Shown one piece after another: positions 1 through 7,150 of a stretch of 23,982 bases of DNA; within the stretch, counting starts at the first letter, position 1, and each line of letters starts with the position of its first letter. Made by a program: the position numbers and the translations under genes. The DNA is from Acidobacteriaceae bacterium (GTDB lineage Bacteria; Acidobacteriota; Terriglobia; Terriglobales; Acidobacteriaceae): assembly GCA_030049955.1 (NCBI GenBank), contig JASIJX010000091.1:1-23982 (forward strand), read 5' to 3'. The notes beneath the pieces were generated by a model. It was given only the letters and a program-made list of their open reading frames with translations. It was not told the DNA's origin and made no database searches.

Positions 1-178
1 GGAACTAGGAATATCCCCAGTGACATAAGGTAGAGTCCCACGTTATGGAAAATATTTTTCTTCCATGAGGGAGAGACTGGGAGAAAGTCATTTGCGTGAA
101 GGCGCGCACCCACCCATGGCGGGCAGAAAGCCCACAGGCTTCAACGCTGCCGAATTGACCCCCATTGAGCGAGCCGAT
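1..178. other. Window edge, no gene recognised
   Basis: This stretch lies downstream of the minus-strand response regulator. Short open frames exist in it, but none has recognisable protein character, a good ribosome binding site or a signal sequence. I see no terminator with a U-tract for the regulator gene here. Confidence 0.5.
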
Positions 179-823
179 TTATTGATTGATAATGCCCCGA
201 GAAAGAGCGTAGCGCGTAAGCTCTGCAACGGTGCGCACCCCCAATTCATGCATGAGGCTGTTGCGGTGGAATTCCACTGTCTTGGGCGAGATGTGCAGCA
301 TGACGGAAATCTGCTTTGTCGATTTACCTTCTGCCACAAGCTGCAGGACTTCTCGCTGGCGAGGCGTGAGCCGGCCGCCGAACATTCCGGCGGGATTTCT
401 CCGCGGGTCTAGACCCGCCAACTGCGCGGGTTCCTGCCCGGCGAGCGGAGTCACATAGTAATTGTCGCGCAGCGCCATATGGATGGCGTGCACCAGCTCC
501 TTAGCGGCCGATTGCTTGGCGACGTATGCTTTGGCTCCGGCGCTGAATGCTGCGTGCAGGTAAGCGGGGTCGAGTTGCTGCGTGACGAAGATCAGCTTGA
601 TCCATGGGAACTGCTTGTTGATCCGGCGGGCAGCTTCGATCCCGTTGAGCTCCGGCATTCCGACGTCGAGGACGATCGCATCGGGCCGCAGGCGCTCAGT
701 TTCGACCAGCAGCGCGCGGCCGTTCGAGACGGTGCCTACGATGGCAAAGTCGTTCGAAAGGAGGCGCGTGAGGCCCTCGAGCATGAGAGTGTGGTCATCG
801 GCAAGTAGAAGTCGCTTTAACAT
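179..823 (-). CDS. NarL/FixJ-type response regulator
   Basis: A cytoplasmic DNA-binding response regulator of 214 residues. The N-terminal receiver domain (about 1-120) shows the acidic pair D9/D10, the phosphoacceptor D53 in VLDVGMPELNG, T81 and K103, so the phosphorylation site is complete. The C-terminal LuxR-type helix-turn-helix (about 150-212) starts LTPRQREVLQLVAEGKSTKQ and contains ISPKTVEFHR. I chose the ATG at 823 over an upstream in-frame start because the receiver fold begins at MLKRLLLADD and a GGGGA-type ribosome binding site precedes it. The start overlaps the end of the upstream kinase-like gene by 7 bases, so the two are translationally coupled. That kinase lacks its phosphoacceptor region, so this regulator's phosphodonor is unclear. 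Target genes cannot be told from the window. Confidence 0.93.
   Translation of the reverse strand: MLKRLLLADDHTLMLEGLTRLLSNDFAIVGTVSNGRALLVETERLRPDAIVLDVGMPELNGIEAARRINKQFPWIKLIFVTQQLDPAYLHAAFSAGAKAYVAKQSAAKELVHAIHMALRDNYYVTPLAGQEPAQLAGLDPRRNPAGMFGGRLTPRQREVLQLVAEGKSTKQISVMLHISPKTVEFHRNSLMHELGVRTVAELTRYALSRGIINQ
403..418. repeat. Perfect 16-bp palindrome inside the response regulator gene
   Basis: GCGGGTCT followed by AGACCCGC forms a perfect self-complementary 16-mer centred on CTAG. It falls in codons for the linker between the receiver and LuxR domains (LDPRRNP). It may be chance in GC-rich DNA, or a protein-binding site in the linker. Confidence 0.5.
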
Positions 824-1431
824 ACAAAGTCCCCCTTTACCTTCAGAAACGGTCCGCAGGCAACGGAAAAACAAGAGACTGTGTTCGCAAGATCCGGTGC
901 TGGAAGTTGGTTTTCTGAGCGAAAACTTCCTAAGCGTGCCGATCGAGGGGAAATATCTACGATAACGGTGATGCCCTGTTCCAATGCCGACTGGACTTCT
1001 GTCGTCCCGCCAGCGAGGCGGGCACGTTCCTGCATCGAAATCATACCCAATCCGGGCGTAGGAACATCGGTTTCCTGATCGAACCCCGGGCCGAAATCCA
1101 TCACTCTAAGCTGCAGCCCGGTTTCGGAACCCGATAGCACCATCTTTACATGAGTTTTTCCTGTGTGCTTGGAAACATTTCGCAGTACCCCCTGTGCAAT
1201 TCTGCAGATCGCCGTCGCGGCTTCAGGCGGCCGGCTCTCCGGGAGATCCCGGCTGTTGAAGGTTGCCGGCATGTTTTCCCGTTCCCCGAACCCGTCCAGC
1301 AAGGCCTGCAAGGCGGCCGGCATGCCAACGTCATTCTGCATCTGGGCCAATTCGCGAAATACGGTGTTCACGGCGCGGGTGCTGCAATCCGTATTCAGGA
1401 CCACGACCGGCACCGGCACGCTCTCAACCAC
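817..1431 (-). CDS. Degenerate histidine kinase: PAS start joined to HATPase, no DHp His
   Basis: The 204-residue product has a fragment like the start of a PAS domain (VPVPVVVLNTDCSTRAVNTVF). It is joined after about 30 residues to a segment that, in HisKA_3-family kinases, lies just before the ATPase domain (VGMPAALQALLDGFGEREN, then RDLPESRPPEAATAICRIAQ). A HATPase_c domain follows, with N-box RIAQGVLRNVSKHTG, G1 motif DFGPGFD and G2 region GLGMISMQERARLAGG. The usual N-box Glu is Gly, but the Asn and both glycine boxes remain. No HisKA_3 H-box is visible. The start is a GTG with no strong ribosome binding site. Kinase-like residues (REFSHS) continue upstream of it, up to a stop at 1456-1458, which suggests loss of the original N-terminus. 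It is probably a decaying kinase, or an ATPase-only remnant still coupled to the regulator gene. Confidence 0.72.
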   Translation of the reverse strand: MVESVPVPVVVLNTDCSTRAVNTVFRELAQMQNDVGMPAALQALLDGFGERENMPATFNSRDLPESRPPEAATAICRIAQGVLRNVSKHTGKTHVKMVLSGSETGLQLRVMDFGPGFDQETDVPTPGLGMISMQERARLAGGTTEVQSALEQGITVIVDISPRSARLGSFRSENQLPAPDLANTVSCFSVACGPFLKVKGDFVC

Positions 1432-1792
1432 CGAGTGCGAGAATTCGCGCGTCCATCAAATGCTGCTGGCTGCAGCAAAGCCGATCGATGTTGCCGCTGC
1501 TTGGCAGAATCGCCATCCGTTGCCATGCTTGATCGAGATCCTGTGATAAGGCTCGGCCCCATGTCCGGAGTCATGTGCGGTTCCAGGCTGGATTCGTGGC
1601 GGGCGCAATTCCCGTTGCTGCCGCGCTTTAATGTTGTAGGCTGATCCTGAGGAGGCCGGGTTTCCGCCTGCGTCTCTCCCGGTCCCGAGAGTCGTCTCCC
1701 CGGCTGGCTGTTTCCGGCTCGCTGTTGGTCTTCTCGGGCTCCCGCACATCACTGCTGCTCCGTCTGGCGCAGCGCGAATGAGGTTACCGTCG
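1432..1792. other. Intergenic region between the divergent kinase remnant and SYLF gene
   Basis: About 360 bases without a convincing gene. The first 24 bases (1432-1455) still read as kinase-like residues on the minus strand. A weak sigma-70-like pair, TTGCCA (1520-1525) and TGATAA (1544-1549) with an 18-base spacer, points toward the SYLF gene but lies about 240 bases from its start. The 1660-1770 segment is very C-rich (runs such as CTCTCCCGGTCCCGAGAG) with only a small hairpin. I see no RNA gene. Confidence 0.45.
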
Positions 1793-2485
1793 ATGAAAAA
1801 GACCATTGCATTCCTCAGCTTCTCGTTCCTATTTGCTGCCAGCTCAGCCTTTGCGGCTTCCTCCCGTGAGGATCTGCAGGCGCGGGTCGACGCCGCCAAG
1901 GTGGTCGTCGATGAGATCATGCAGGCGCAGGACAGCACCATCCCCAGCAACATTCTGAAGTCGGCTACCTGCGTGGCCGTGGTTCCAGGCCTTAAGAAGG
2001 GGGCTTTTGTTTGGGGCGGCCAATATGGCCAGGGCGTGGTGACGTGCCGCACCGGCCACGGCTGGAGCGGTCCGGTGTTCATCCGGATGGCCGGCGGGTC
2101 GTTCGGACTGCAGATTGGCGCGCAGTCCACCGATCTGGTACTGGTTGCGGTCAACGATCACGGATTTCAGGACCTGCTCAAGAGCAAGTTCAAGATCGGC
2201 GGCGATGCATCGGCTGCCGCGGGGCCAGTGGGCCGCGCCGGCTCGGCCTCCACTGACTGGAAAATGAACGCCGAGCTGCTCAGCTACTCGCGCAACAAGG
2301 GAATCTTTGCGGGCATCGACCTGGACGGCACCAGCGTCTCGCAGAACAAGGAAGATACCGATACCTACTACGGAGCTCCGCAGACGTTTGAAAACGTCCT
2401 GCACGGCAACGTTGAAGTGCCGGGCGGAGCTGTGGAATTTGTGCGTACTGTGGCGCACAATTTCGTCATGGCGAAGAATCAGTAG
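1793..2485 (+). CDS. Exported lipid-binding SYLF domain protein (Ysc84-like)
   Basis: A 230-residue protein with a clear Sec signal peptide (MKKTIAFLSFSFLFAASSAFA, cleavage after residue 21). The rest is a SYLF/Ysc84 actin-binding-like domain. Typical family features are the segment ILKSATCVAVVPGLKKGAFVWGG written in pieces as SATCVAVVPG and KKGAFVWGGQYGQG, then SGPVFIRMAGGSFGLQIGAQ, DLVLVAVNDHG, and AGPVGRAGSASTDWKMNAE. Later come LLSYSRNKGIFAGIDLDG and a YYGA motif close to the C-terminus. Bacterial members are predicted periplasmic lipid-binding proteins of unknown physiological role. An ATG 15 bases upstream is in frame, but the ATG at 1793 has GAGG at 1780-1783 with good spacing and gives a normal signal peptide. 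The gene ends with two tandem TAG codons and is followed by a strong stem-loop. Confidence 0.93.
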   Translation: MKKTIAFLSFSFLFAASSAFAASSREDLQARVDAAKVVVDEIMQAQDSTIPSNILKSATCVAVVPGLKKGAFVWGGQYGQGVVTCRTGHGWSGPVFIRMAGGSFGLQIGAQSTDLVLVAVNDHGFQDLLKSKFKIGGDASAAAGPVGRAGSASTDWKMNAELLSYSRNKGIFAGIDLDGTSVSQNKEDTDTYYGAPQTFENVLHGNVEVPGGAVEFVRTVAHNFVMAKNQ

Positions 2486-2502
2486 TAGTTTTTGCAGACG
2501 GG

Positions 2503-2543
2503 GCTTTGCGGCATGCACGGGCCAGGATCGTGTGCCGCAGAGC
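2503..2543 (+). terminator. Stem-loop downstream of the SYLF gene
   Basis: An 11-bp outer stem (2503-2513 with 2533-2543, one G-U pair) is followed by a 2-base bulge and a 4-bp inner stem (2516-2519 with 2529-2532) closing a 9-base loop. It starts 18 bases after the stop codon. No T-run follows directly. The nearest is TTTTT about 30 bases further on. It could end transcription, protect the 3' end, or be a repeat element. Confidence 0.45.
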
Positions 2544-2580
2544 CTCATGCAGCCCGGGTCTTTACCGCTGCGGGATGTTT

Positions 2581-2610
2581 TTGCAGATCCAATATAGAGA
2601 TGAATATATT
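2581..2610 (+). promoter_or_regulatory. Possible sigma-70-like promoter of the lipid A gene pair
   Basis: TTGCAG (2581-2586) and TATATT (2605-2610) are separated by 18 bases in an unusually AT-rich island of an otherwise GC-rich region. The -10 box matches consensus at five of six positions and the -35 box only at three. It lies about 65 bases upstream of the acyltransferase start. No other evidence supports it. Confidence 0.38.
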
Positions 2611-2676
2611 TACAACTCCTTAATGTCCGGATAGAAGGCCTACTCCGCAGCGGCTACACTGATCCTTACCTCCGCG

Positions 2677-3576
2677 ATGCGAGAGATACTCGAATACTGG
2701 CTTGTCGTCACTTGCGCGCGCATACTGGGCCGTCTGCCGCGCCCATTCGCGCGGCTGCTGGCGTCATTGCTTGCGCTGCTCGCGTATATTGCCCTCGGAC
2801 GCCTGCGCCGCGCGGGCATGCGCAACCTGGAAATGGCGCTTCCCGCGCTTTCGCGGAGCACGAGAAAGCAGATTCTTTTCGGCGTATACAAGAATCTGGG
2901 TTATCAACTTGTCGAATTCTGCCGCATGCCGCACTACACGCCGGAAAAGAACCGCAACTGGCTGGCGACCGAGGGCCTGGAACATTACCTGGCGGCGCAG
3001 GCCCGCGGCAAAGGCGTGCTGATTCTTACAGGCCATTTGGGCGCGTGGGAGCTTTCGAGCTTTTACCACTCGATGATGGGACATCCCATGGGCATGGTGA
3101 TCCGCCGGCTCGACAATCGCAGGCTTGATAACTGGGTCAACCGCATCCGCTGCCTGCACGGCAACTACGTGCTGCACAAGGATGATTTTGGGCGCGGGCT
3201 ACTAAAGGCGATGCACGCAGCCGGCACCGTGGGTATTCTGATGGACACCAACATGACGCCTCCGCAGGGCGTTTTCGTGCGCTTCTTCGGCATCCAGACA
3301 TGCACGGGCACAGGCCTGGCGCATGTGGCGCGCAAAACGGGCGCGGCGGTGATTCCCGGCTTTATGCTGTGGCGGCCGCACGAGAAGCGATACGTTCTGC
3401 AGTTCGGCCCTGAAGTGGAGATTCCTCGCACCGAGGACATTGCCGCCGATATTCTCGAAGGCACGCAGCGCTGCACCAGCGTAATTGAAACGTGGATCCG
3501 GCGCTATCCTGACCAGTGGCTGTGGATTCACCGGCGGTGGAAGACGCGGCCGGCCGGCGAGCCGCCGCTTTATTGA
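2677..3576 (+). CDS. LpxL/HtrB-type lipid A acyltransferase
   Basis: A 299-residue inner-membrane acyltransferase of the LpxL/LpxM/HtrB (lysophospholipid acyltransferase) family, which adds secondary acyl chains to lipid A from acyl-ACP. An N-terminal hydrophobic anchor (about 23-40) precedes the domain. The catalytic HX4E motif is HLGAWE (H120, E125) inside KGVLILTGHLGAWE. Further family blocks are GILMDTN (186-192), GVFVRFFG (198-205) and the C-terminal YPDQWLWIHRRWKTRP. The length is normal for the family. The ATG at 2677 has no good Shine-Dalgarno, but an in-frame stop lies about 40 bases upstream and no better start exists. lpxD starts 23 bases after the stop, so the two form a lipid A operon. 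Which position is acylated (LpxL or LpxM role) cannot be told here. Confidence 0.9.
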   Translation: MREILEYWLVVTCARILGRLPRPFARLLASLLALLAYIALGRLRRAGMRNLEMALPALSRSTRKQILFGVYKNLGYQLVEFCRMPHYTPEKNRNWLATEGLEHYLAAQARGKGVLILTGHLGAWELSSFYHSMMGHPMGMVIRRLDNRRLDNWVNRIRCLHGNYVLHKDDFGRGLLKAMHAAGTVGILMDTNMTPPQGVFVRFFGIQTCTGTGLAHVARKTGAAVIPGFMLWRPHEKRYVLQFGPEVEIPRTEDIAADILEGTQRCTSVIETWIRRYPDQWLWIHRRWKTRPAGEPPLY

Positions 3577-3599
3577 TCCGGATTTTGAAAGGAGAAAGC

Positions 3600-4682
3600 G
3601 TGACGATCGGCGAACTGATCAAGACGCTCGGCGGCGAGCTGGTGCAGGGCGATCCGAAGTGGCCGCTCGACGGCGTTGGTTCGTGCGAGTTCGCCAGCCC
3701 GTCGGAACTTGCGTTTGCGGAAGACGGCGCCGGTGCGGCGGTTGCCCTCGGCGGCCCTGCCGGCCTTGTCGTTCTGCGCCCAGGCTGCGTGGCTGAATAT
3801 CCTTCGGGCAAAAACATTGTCGAAGCCAAGCATCCACGGCTCTGGTTCGCGCGCGCTGCGGAATTGCTGCGGCCGATGCTGCCAGCAACGGGAGTGCATC
3901 CGCAGGCCGTGATAGGGCAGTTTGTGCAGCTGGGCGAGCACGTTTCGATTGGGCCCGGGGCAGTGCTGGACGATTACGTCCATGTGGGCGCAGGGACGCG
4001 CATCGAGGCAGGCGCGGTAATCGGCCAGGGCGTGCGCATCGGCGAGAACTGCCGCATTTATCCACGCGTTGTAGTTTATTCGGGGACTTCGATTGGGAAC
4101 CGGGTAGTGGCACATGCGGGCGCGGTGCTGGGCGCCGATGGGTTCGGCTATGTGCGCGATCCCGAGACCGGCGCGTACACGCAGTTTCCGCAGCAGGGGG
4201 CACTTACGATTGAAGACGATGTGGAGATTGGCGCGAATTCGACGATCGATCGCGGGGCGCTGGCGGAGACGCGCGTCCGGCGCGGTGTCAAAATCGACAA
4301 CCTAGTGCACGTGGGGCACAACTGCGATATCGGCGAGGATGTCATTCTGGTTGCGCTCACCGGCATCAGCGGATCGAGTTCGGTGGGCAAGGGCGCGATT
4401 CTTGCGGGGCAGGTGGGTATCGGCGATCATGCGCACGTGGGCCCCGGCGTGATTCTTGGCGGGCAGTCGGGGGTGTTCAATGGGAAGACCGTTACGAATG
4501 AGGGGTTGCCGCCGGGGACGGTGCTCTACGGCACGCCGGCGCGGCCGTTGAAGCAAGTATTGCGGGAACAGGCGGTGTTGGCGCGGTTGGCGAAGAAACA
4601 GGGACCAATGGACCGAGGGAACAAGGGACCAAGGGAACAAAAAGGCGGAACAGCCAGGGAACAGGGAACAGGGAACAGCTAG
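3600..4682 (+). CDS. lpxD: UDP-3-O-acylglucosamine N-acyltransferase LpxD
   Basis: Third step of lipid A synthesis: transfers a 3-hydroxyacyl chain from ACP to the amine of UDP-3-O-acylglucosamine, in the cytoplasm. An N-terminal uridine-binding LpxD domain (about 1-95) is followed by a left-handed beta-helix of hexapeptide repeats (about 96-300). The catalytic histidine is H240 in [10 protein letters not shown], and the substrate-shaping block GADGFGY (178-184) is present. The GTG at 3600 is chosen because AAGGAG stands directly upstream. Longer in-frame starts would overlap the acyltransferase gene. The 360 residues exceed the usual 340-350. The last 26 or so residues are a low-complexity, Gly/Gln/Lys/Arg-rich tail encoded by a GGGAACA-type repeat tract, not by family sequence. 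The stop shares bases with the stop of convergent xseB. Confidence 0.95.
   Translation: MTIGELIKTLGGELVQGDPKWPLDGVGSCEFASPSELAFAEDGAGAAVALGGPAGLVVLRPGCVAEYPSGKNIVEAKHPRLWFARAAELLRPMLPATGVHPQAVIGQFVQLGEHVSIGPGAVLDDYVHVGAGTRIEAGAVIGQGVRIGENCRIYPRVVVYSGTSIGNRVVAHAGAVLGADGFGYVRDPETGAYTQFPQQGALTIEDDVEIGANSTIDRGALAETRVRRGVKIDNLVHVGHNCDIGEDVILVALTGISGSSSVGKGAILAGQVGIGDHAHVGPGVILGGQSGVFNGKTVTNEGLPPGTVLYGTPARPLKQVLREQAVLARLAKKQGPMDRGNKGPREQKGGTAREQGTGNS
4601..4677 (+). repeat. Degenerate GGGAACA heptamer tract at the 3' end of lpxD
   Basis: Three exact tandem copies of GGGAACA occupy 4657-4677. Further copies GGGAACA (4617-4623, 4633-4639) and the variant GGGACCA (4601-4607, 4625-4631) precede them with a 7-8 base period. 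The tract is translated as the C-terminal tail of LpxD. A simple repeat with this period can change length by slippage, which would alter the LpxD tail and the shared CTAG stop region. Confidence 0.85.
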
Positions 4683-4906
4683 AACGGCTTTTCTGTCAGG
4701 AAAGGCTCGGGTTTCAGAGAGCCGTCGCGCTGCTTCACGAGCATCTGCACTTTTCCTTCGGCAGAATCGAGCTCCTGCTTGCAGGCGGCGGAGAGAGCGA
4801 CGCCTTCCTCAAACAGCTTGAGCGATTCCTCCAGCGACAGATCGCCCTTTTCCAGGTGCTCGACGATCGATTCGAGTTTCTTCAGCGACTCTTCAAATGA
4901 AGGCAT
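4679..4906 (-). CDS. xseB: Exodeoxyribonuclease VII small subunit
   Basis: A 75-residue XseB subunit, which binds XseA to form the cytoplasmic nuclease that degrades single-stranded DNA into oligonucleotides. The family signature is plain: [20 protein letters not shown], then [20 protein letters not shown] and a short tail. The whole protein is a helical hairpin, and the length is typical (60-90). It starts 31 bases after the stop of the upstream methyltransferase/reductase gene on the same strand, so it is probably cotranscribed with it. XseA is not in the window. Its TAG stop overlaps the TAG of convergent lpxD in a shared CTAG (4679-4682), so there is no room for a terminator between the two genes. 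Confidence 0.95.
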   Translation of the reverse strand: MPSFEESLKKLESIVEHLEKGDLSLEESLKLFEEGVALSAACKQELDSAEGKVQMLVKQRDGSLKPEPFLTEKPF

Positions 4907-4937
4907 GCAGTTCGCCTATGCTTTCTGTCGGTAAATT

Positions 4938-6845
4938 TTAATCGCCCGGACTGCTTTGCTTCTGCATCTCGACTGCGCCGTGTGGGAGCACGCTGGCGAT
5001 TACCTCGGCGGCAACTTCGTAACGGCCGAAGGGCGCGCTTACCTGCACGCCGTTCACGTAGGGGCGTACTGCTTCGAGCATCTCCTGCGCGATGCGGATG
5101 CCCTCTTCGCGCGCGGCTTCGGGTGTTTCGGCCTGGGCCATACGCAGCATGATCTCCTCGGGCATGGAGACGCGCAGGTCGTTTTTCATGAACTCGGCGT
5201 TGCGCAGGCTGGTGAGCGGCCAGATGCCGGCGATGATGGGGATGCGGTGATCGCGGGTGCGCTCGAGAAAATCCTCGAGCAGTTTCAGATCGAAGACCGG
5301 CTGCGTGATCGCGTATTCGGCTCCGGCTTCCACCTTGTAGGCGAACCGGCGGATTTCGTTTTCGATGTCGCCAACGCCGGGGTTGGCCGCGACGCCGATG
5401 GTGAAGTTGGTGCTTGCGCCGATGGCGTTCGAGCCTACATCGAGCCCGTGGTTGAGCCGCTGCACAATATTGACGAGGCCGATTGAGTCCACGTCGAAGA
5501 CGGCAGTGGCGTCAGGATAGTTACCAAGCTTGGGCGGGTCGCCGGTGACGCAGAGGATGTTTCGGAGGCCGATGGAGGATGCGCCGAGCAAGTCAGACTG
5601 GATGGAGAGAATGTTGCGATCGCGGCAGGTGTAGTGCAGCACCGTTTCGACGCCGGTGTGCTGCTGGATCTGGATGGCGAGGCTCTGGCCGCTCATGCGG
5701 GCTGAGGCGCGCGGCGAATCCGGCACGTTGATGGCGTGGACGCCGAGGGCAGCCAGCATGCCTGCGCCTTCAATCTCTTTGGAGCAGTCGATGCCTTTTG
5801 GCGGCACTACTTCCACAAGCGTCACGAATTTTTTTGCCGCAATCAGCGAGCCCAGCTTTGAGCGCTGCGCCAAGGGCGCCGGAGGAATTTCGCTGGTCAC
5901 GGCCGGCGTTACGCCTGGAACTTCCACGTGCGCCTGCGCGTCGAGGGCGCGCATGGCCGAGCGCATGGCGCGAATGTGGTTGGGCGTCGTTCCGCAGCAG
6001 CCGCCGACAATCTGCACGCCAGTGCCGATGGCCTTGCGCGCAAAGCTGGCCATGTACTCTGGCGTGCATAGATAGATATTGCGGCCCTCGACGGCGCGCG
6101 GCATGCCGGCGTTGGGCATGGCAGCCAGCGGCAGCGCGGTTGCGGCGCGCATGGCTTCGATGGCGGTGAGCACGGTTGTGGGGCCGGTGGAACAGTTGAC
6201 GCCGATGGCGCTTGCGCCCCACTCGGTGAGCAGCGTGGCGGCGTGCGCGGGCGATGCGCCGTCAAGGCAGTTGCTCTCGTCGTCGACTGTGACCATGACC
6301 AGCACTGGCAGGTGTGGAGCAACTTGGTGCGCAGCTTCGAGCGCCTGCTGTGCTTCGTTCAGGGCGGACATGGTTTCGATGATCAGCAGGTCTACGCCAT
6401 TCCCCGGACCGTTTCCGGCCAGAACGGCAATCTGCTCGGCAAAGGCGGCGCGGGCTTCGTCGAGGCCTGTTTTGCCGAGGGGCTCAAGCCGCACGCCAAG
6501 CGGCCCGACGGAGCCGGCGACCCACGCTTCGCCTGCCTGCTTTTCCCTGAGGTGATCGACGGCTTTGCGCGCCAGCCGCACGCCGGCCTCGTTGATTTCG
6601 CGCACCTTGCCGCCGAGGCCGTGGCGCGTGAGCCGGAAGCGGTTTGCGCCAAAGGTGTTGGTCTCGACGATCTCGGCGCCAGCCTGCAGGTACTCCTCGT
6701 GCACGGCCAGGATCAGGCCCGGGTCAGAGAGGTTCAGCTCGTCGTAGCAGCGATTGATGAACACGCCGCGTGCATAGAGCACCGTTCCCATGGCGCCGTC
6801 GGCAAGCATGGGGCGGCTCAGCAAGGTCTCGGTGAATTGCGTCAT
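4938..6845 (-). CDS. Bifunctional homocysteine S-methyltransferase / methylenetetrahydrofolate reductase
   Basis: A 635-residue YitJ-type fusion for methionine and one-carbon metabolism. Residues 5-300 are a homocysteine-binding (BHMT/MetH-like) domain with LADGAMGT, ETNTFGANR and three zinc cysteines: C218 in GVNCSTGP and C283/C284 in GGCCGTTPNH. Residues 335-615 are an FAD-dependent MetF-like reductase with VEVVPPKG, HYTCRDRN (404-411), CVTGDPP (432-438) and AITQPVFD. I chose the ATG at 6845 because similarity begins at MTQFTETLLSRPMLADGAMG. A longer frame would read through the hairpin repeat at 6911-6950. No strong Shine-Dalgarno is visible. xseB follows in the same operon. I see no SAM or SAH riboswitch upstream. 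There is no cobalamin-binding domain, so the methyl donor for homocysteine is uncertain. Confidence 0.93.
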   Translation of the reverse strand: MTQFTETLLSRPMLADGAMGTVLYARGVFINRCYDELNLSDPGLILAVHEEYLQAGAEIVETNTFGANRFRLTRHGLGGKVREINEAGVRLARKAVDHLREKQAGEAWVAGSVGPLGVRLEPLGKTGLDEARAAFAEQIAVLAGNGPGNGVDLLIIETMSALNEAQQALEAAHQVAPHLPVLVMVTVDDESNCLDGASPAHAATLLTEWGASAIGVNCSTGPTTVLTAIEAMRAATALPLAAMPNAGMPRAVEGRNIYLCTPEYMASFARKAIGTGVQIVGGCCGTTPNHIRAMRSAMRALDAQAHVEVPGVTPAVTSEIPPAPLAQRSKLGSLIAAKKFVTLVEVVPPKGIDCSKEIEGAGMLAALGVHAINVPDSPRASARMSGQSLAIQIQQHTGVETVLHYTCRDRNILSIQSDLLGASSIGLRNILCVTGDPPKLGNYPDATAVFDVDSIGLVNIVQRLNHGLDVGSNAIGASTNFTIGVAANPGVGDIENEIRRFAYKVEAGAEYAITQPVFDLKLLEDFLERTRDHRIPIIAGIWPLTSLRNAEFMKNDLRVSMPEEIMLRMAQAETPEAAREEGIRIAQEMLEAVRPYVNGVQVSAPFGRYEVAAEVIASVLPHGAVEMQKQSSPGD

Positions 6846-6910
6846 TCTGTTGACAATGCTAACGCATTGGGCAAAGGAGTCTGGGTGCGGCGATGTTGGT
6901 CGCATCGCTT

Positions 6911-6950
6911 CCCACCCTAGCGCCAAAAACAAAGACGGCGCGAGGGTGGG
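6911..6950. repeat. REP-like hairpin
   Basis: CCCACCCTAGCGCC (6911-6924) and GGCGCGAGGGTGGG (6937-6950) pair over 14 positions with a single A/G mismatch, enclosing a 12-base A-rich loop. The form (GC-rich arms with CCCACCCT/AGGGTGGG ends, intergenic position, no T-run) resembles dispersed palindromic repeats I associate with Acidobacteriota. That family link is from memory and needs a genome-wide count. Confidence 0.6.
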
Positions 6951-6997
6951 GCACCCGGTTTTGGTCCTAGGGAGGCTATCCAGCCATATGGGCCACT

Positions 6998-7026
6998 TTG
7001 TTATACTTCGAGAGTCAAAATATAGG
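6998..7026 (+). promoter_or_regulatory. Possible promoter of the lipoprotein gene
   Basis: TTGTTA (6998-7003) and TATAGG (7021-7026), each matching the sigma-70 consensus at four of six positions, are separated by exactly 17 bases. They lie about 125 bases upstream of the TTG start. Confidence 0.35.
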
Positions 7027-7150
7027 CAAAATCCGGTTCCGGCTTGTGAGTTTTGGCCTCTCCGGCTGCCTGTTTCGCGATTGATTTTGTTCGGGGCGGC
7101 GGAGATCTTTGCGCCGTCCGGTGGACGGTTAGATTCCGAGGGTAAGGATT

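Larger units (their letters stand above)
6846..7150. other. Divergent intergenic region between the methionine gene and the lipoprotein gene
   Basis: About 305 bases. It holds a REP-like hairpin (6911-6950) and a possible promoter for the lipoprotein gene (6998-7026). The rest shows no coding character or RNA gene. Confidence 0.55.

Noticed and set aside
1456..2154. Minus-strand open frame of 232 codons ending just upstream of the kinase remnant
   Set aside because: It lies mostly antisense to the SYLF gene, and its composition (Pro, Arg, Thr, Ser rich without motifs) is that of a shadow frame. Only the few codons after its stop look kinase-like.
6243..6920. Plus-strand open frame of 225 codons opposite the methionine/folate enzyme
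   Set aside because: Antisense to the well-supported homocysteine methyltransferase domain, with no motifs of its own.
6846..7150. Possible SAM or SAH riboswitch for the methionine gene
   Set aside because: I looked for the conserved cores on the minus strand and saw none. The only structure is the REP-like hairpin.
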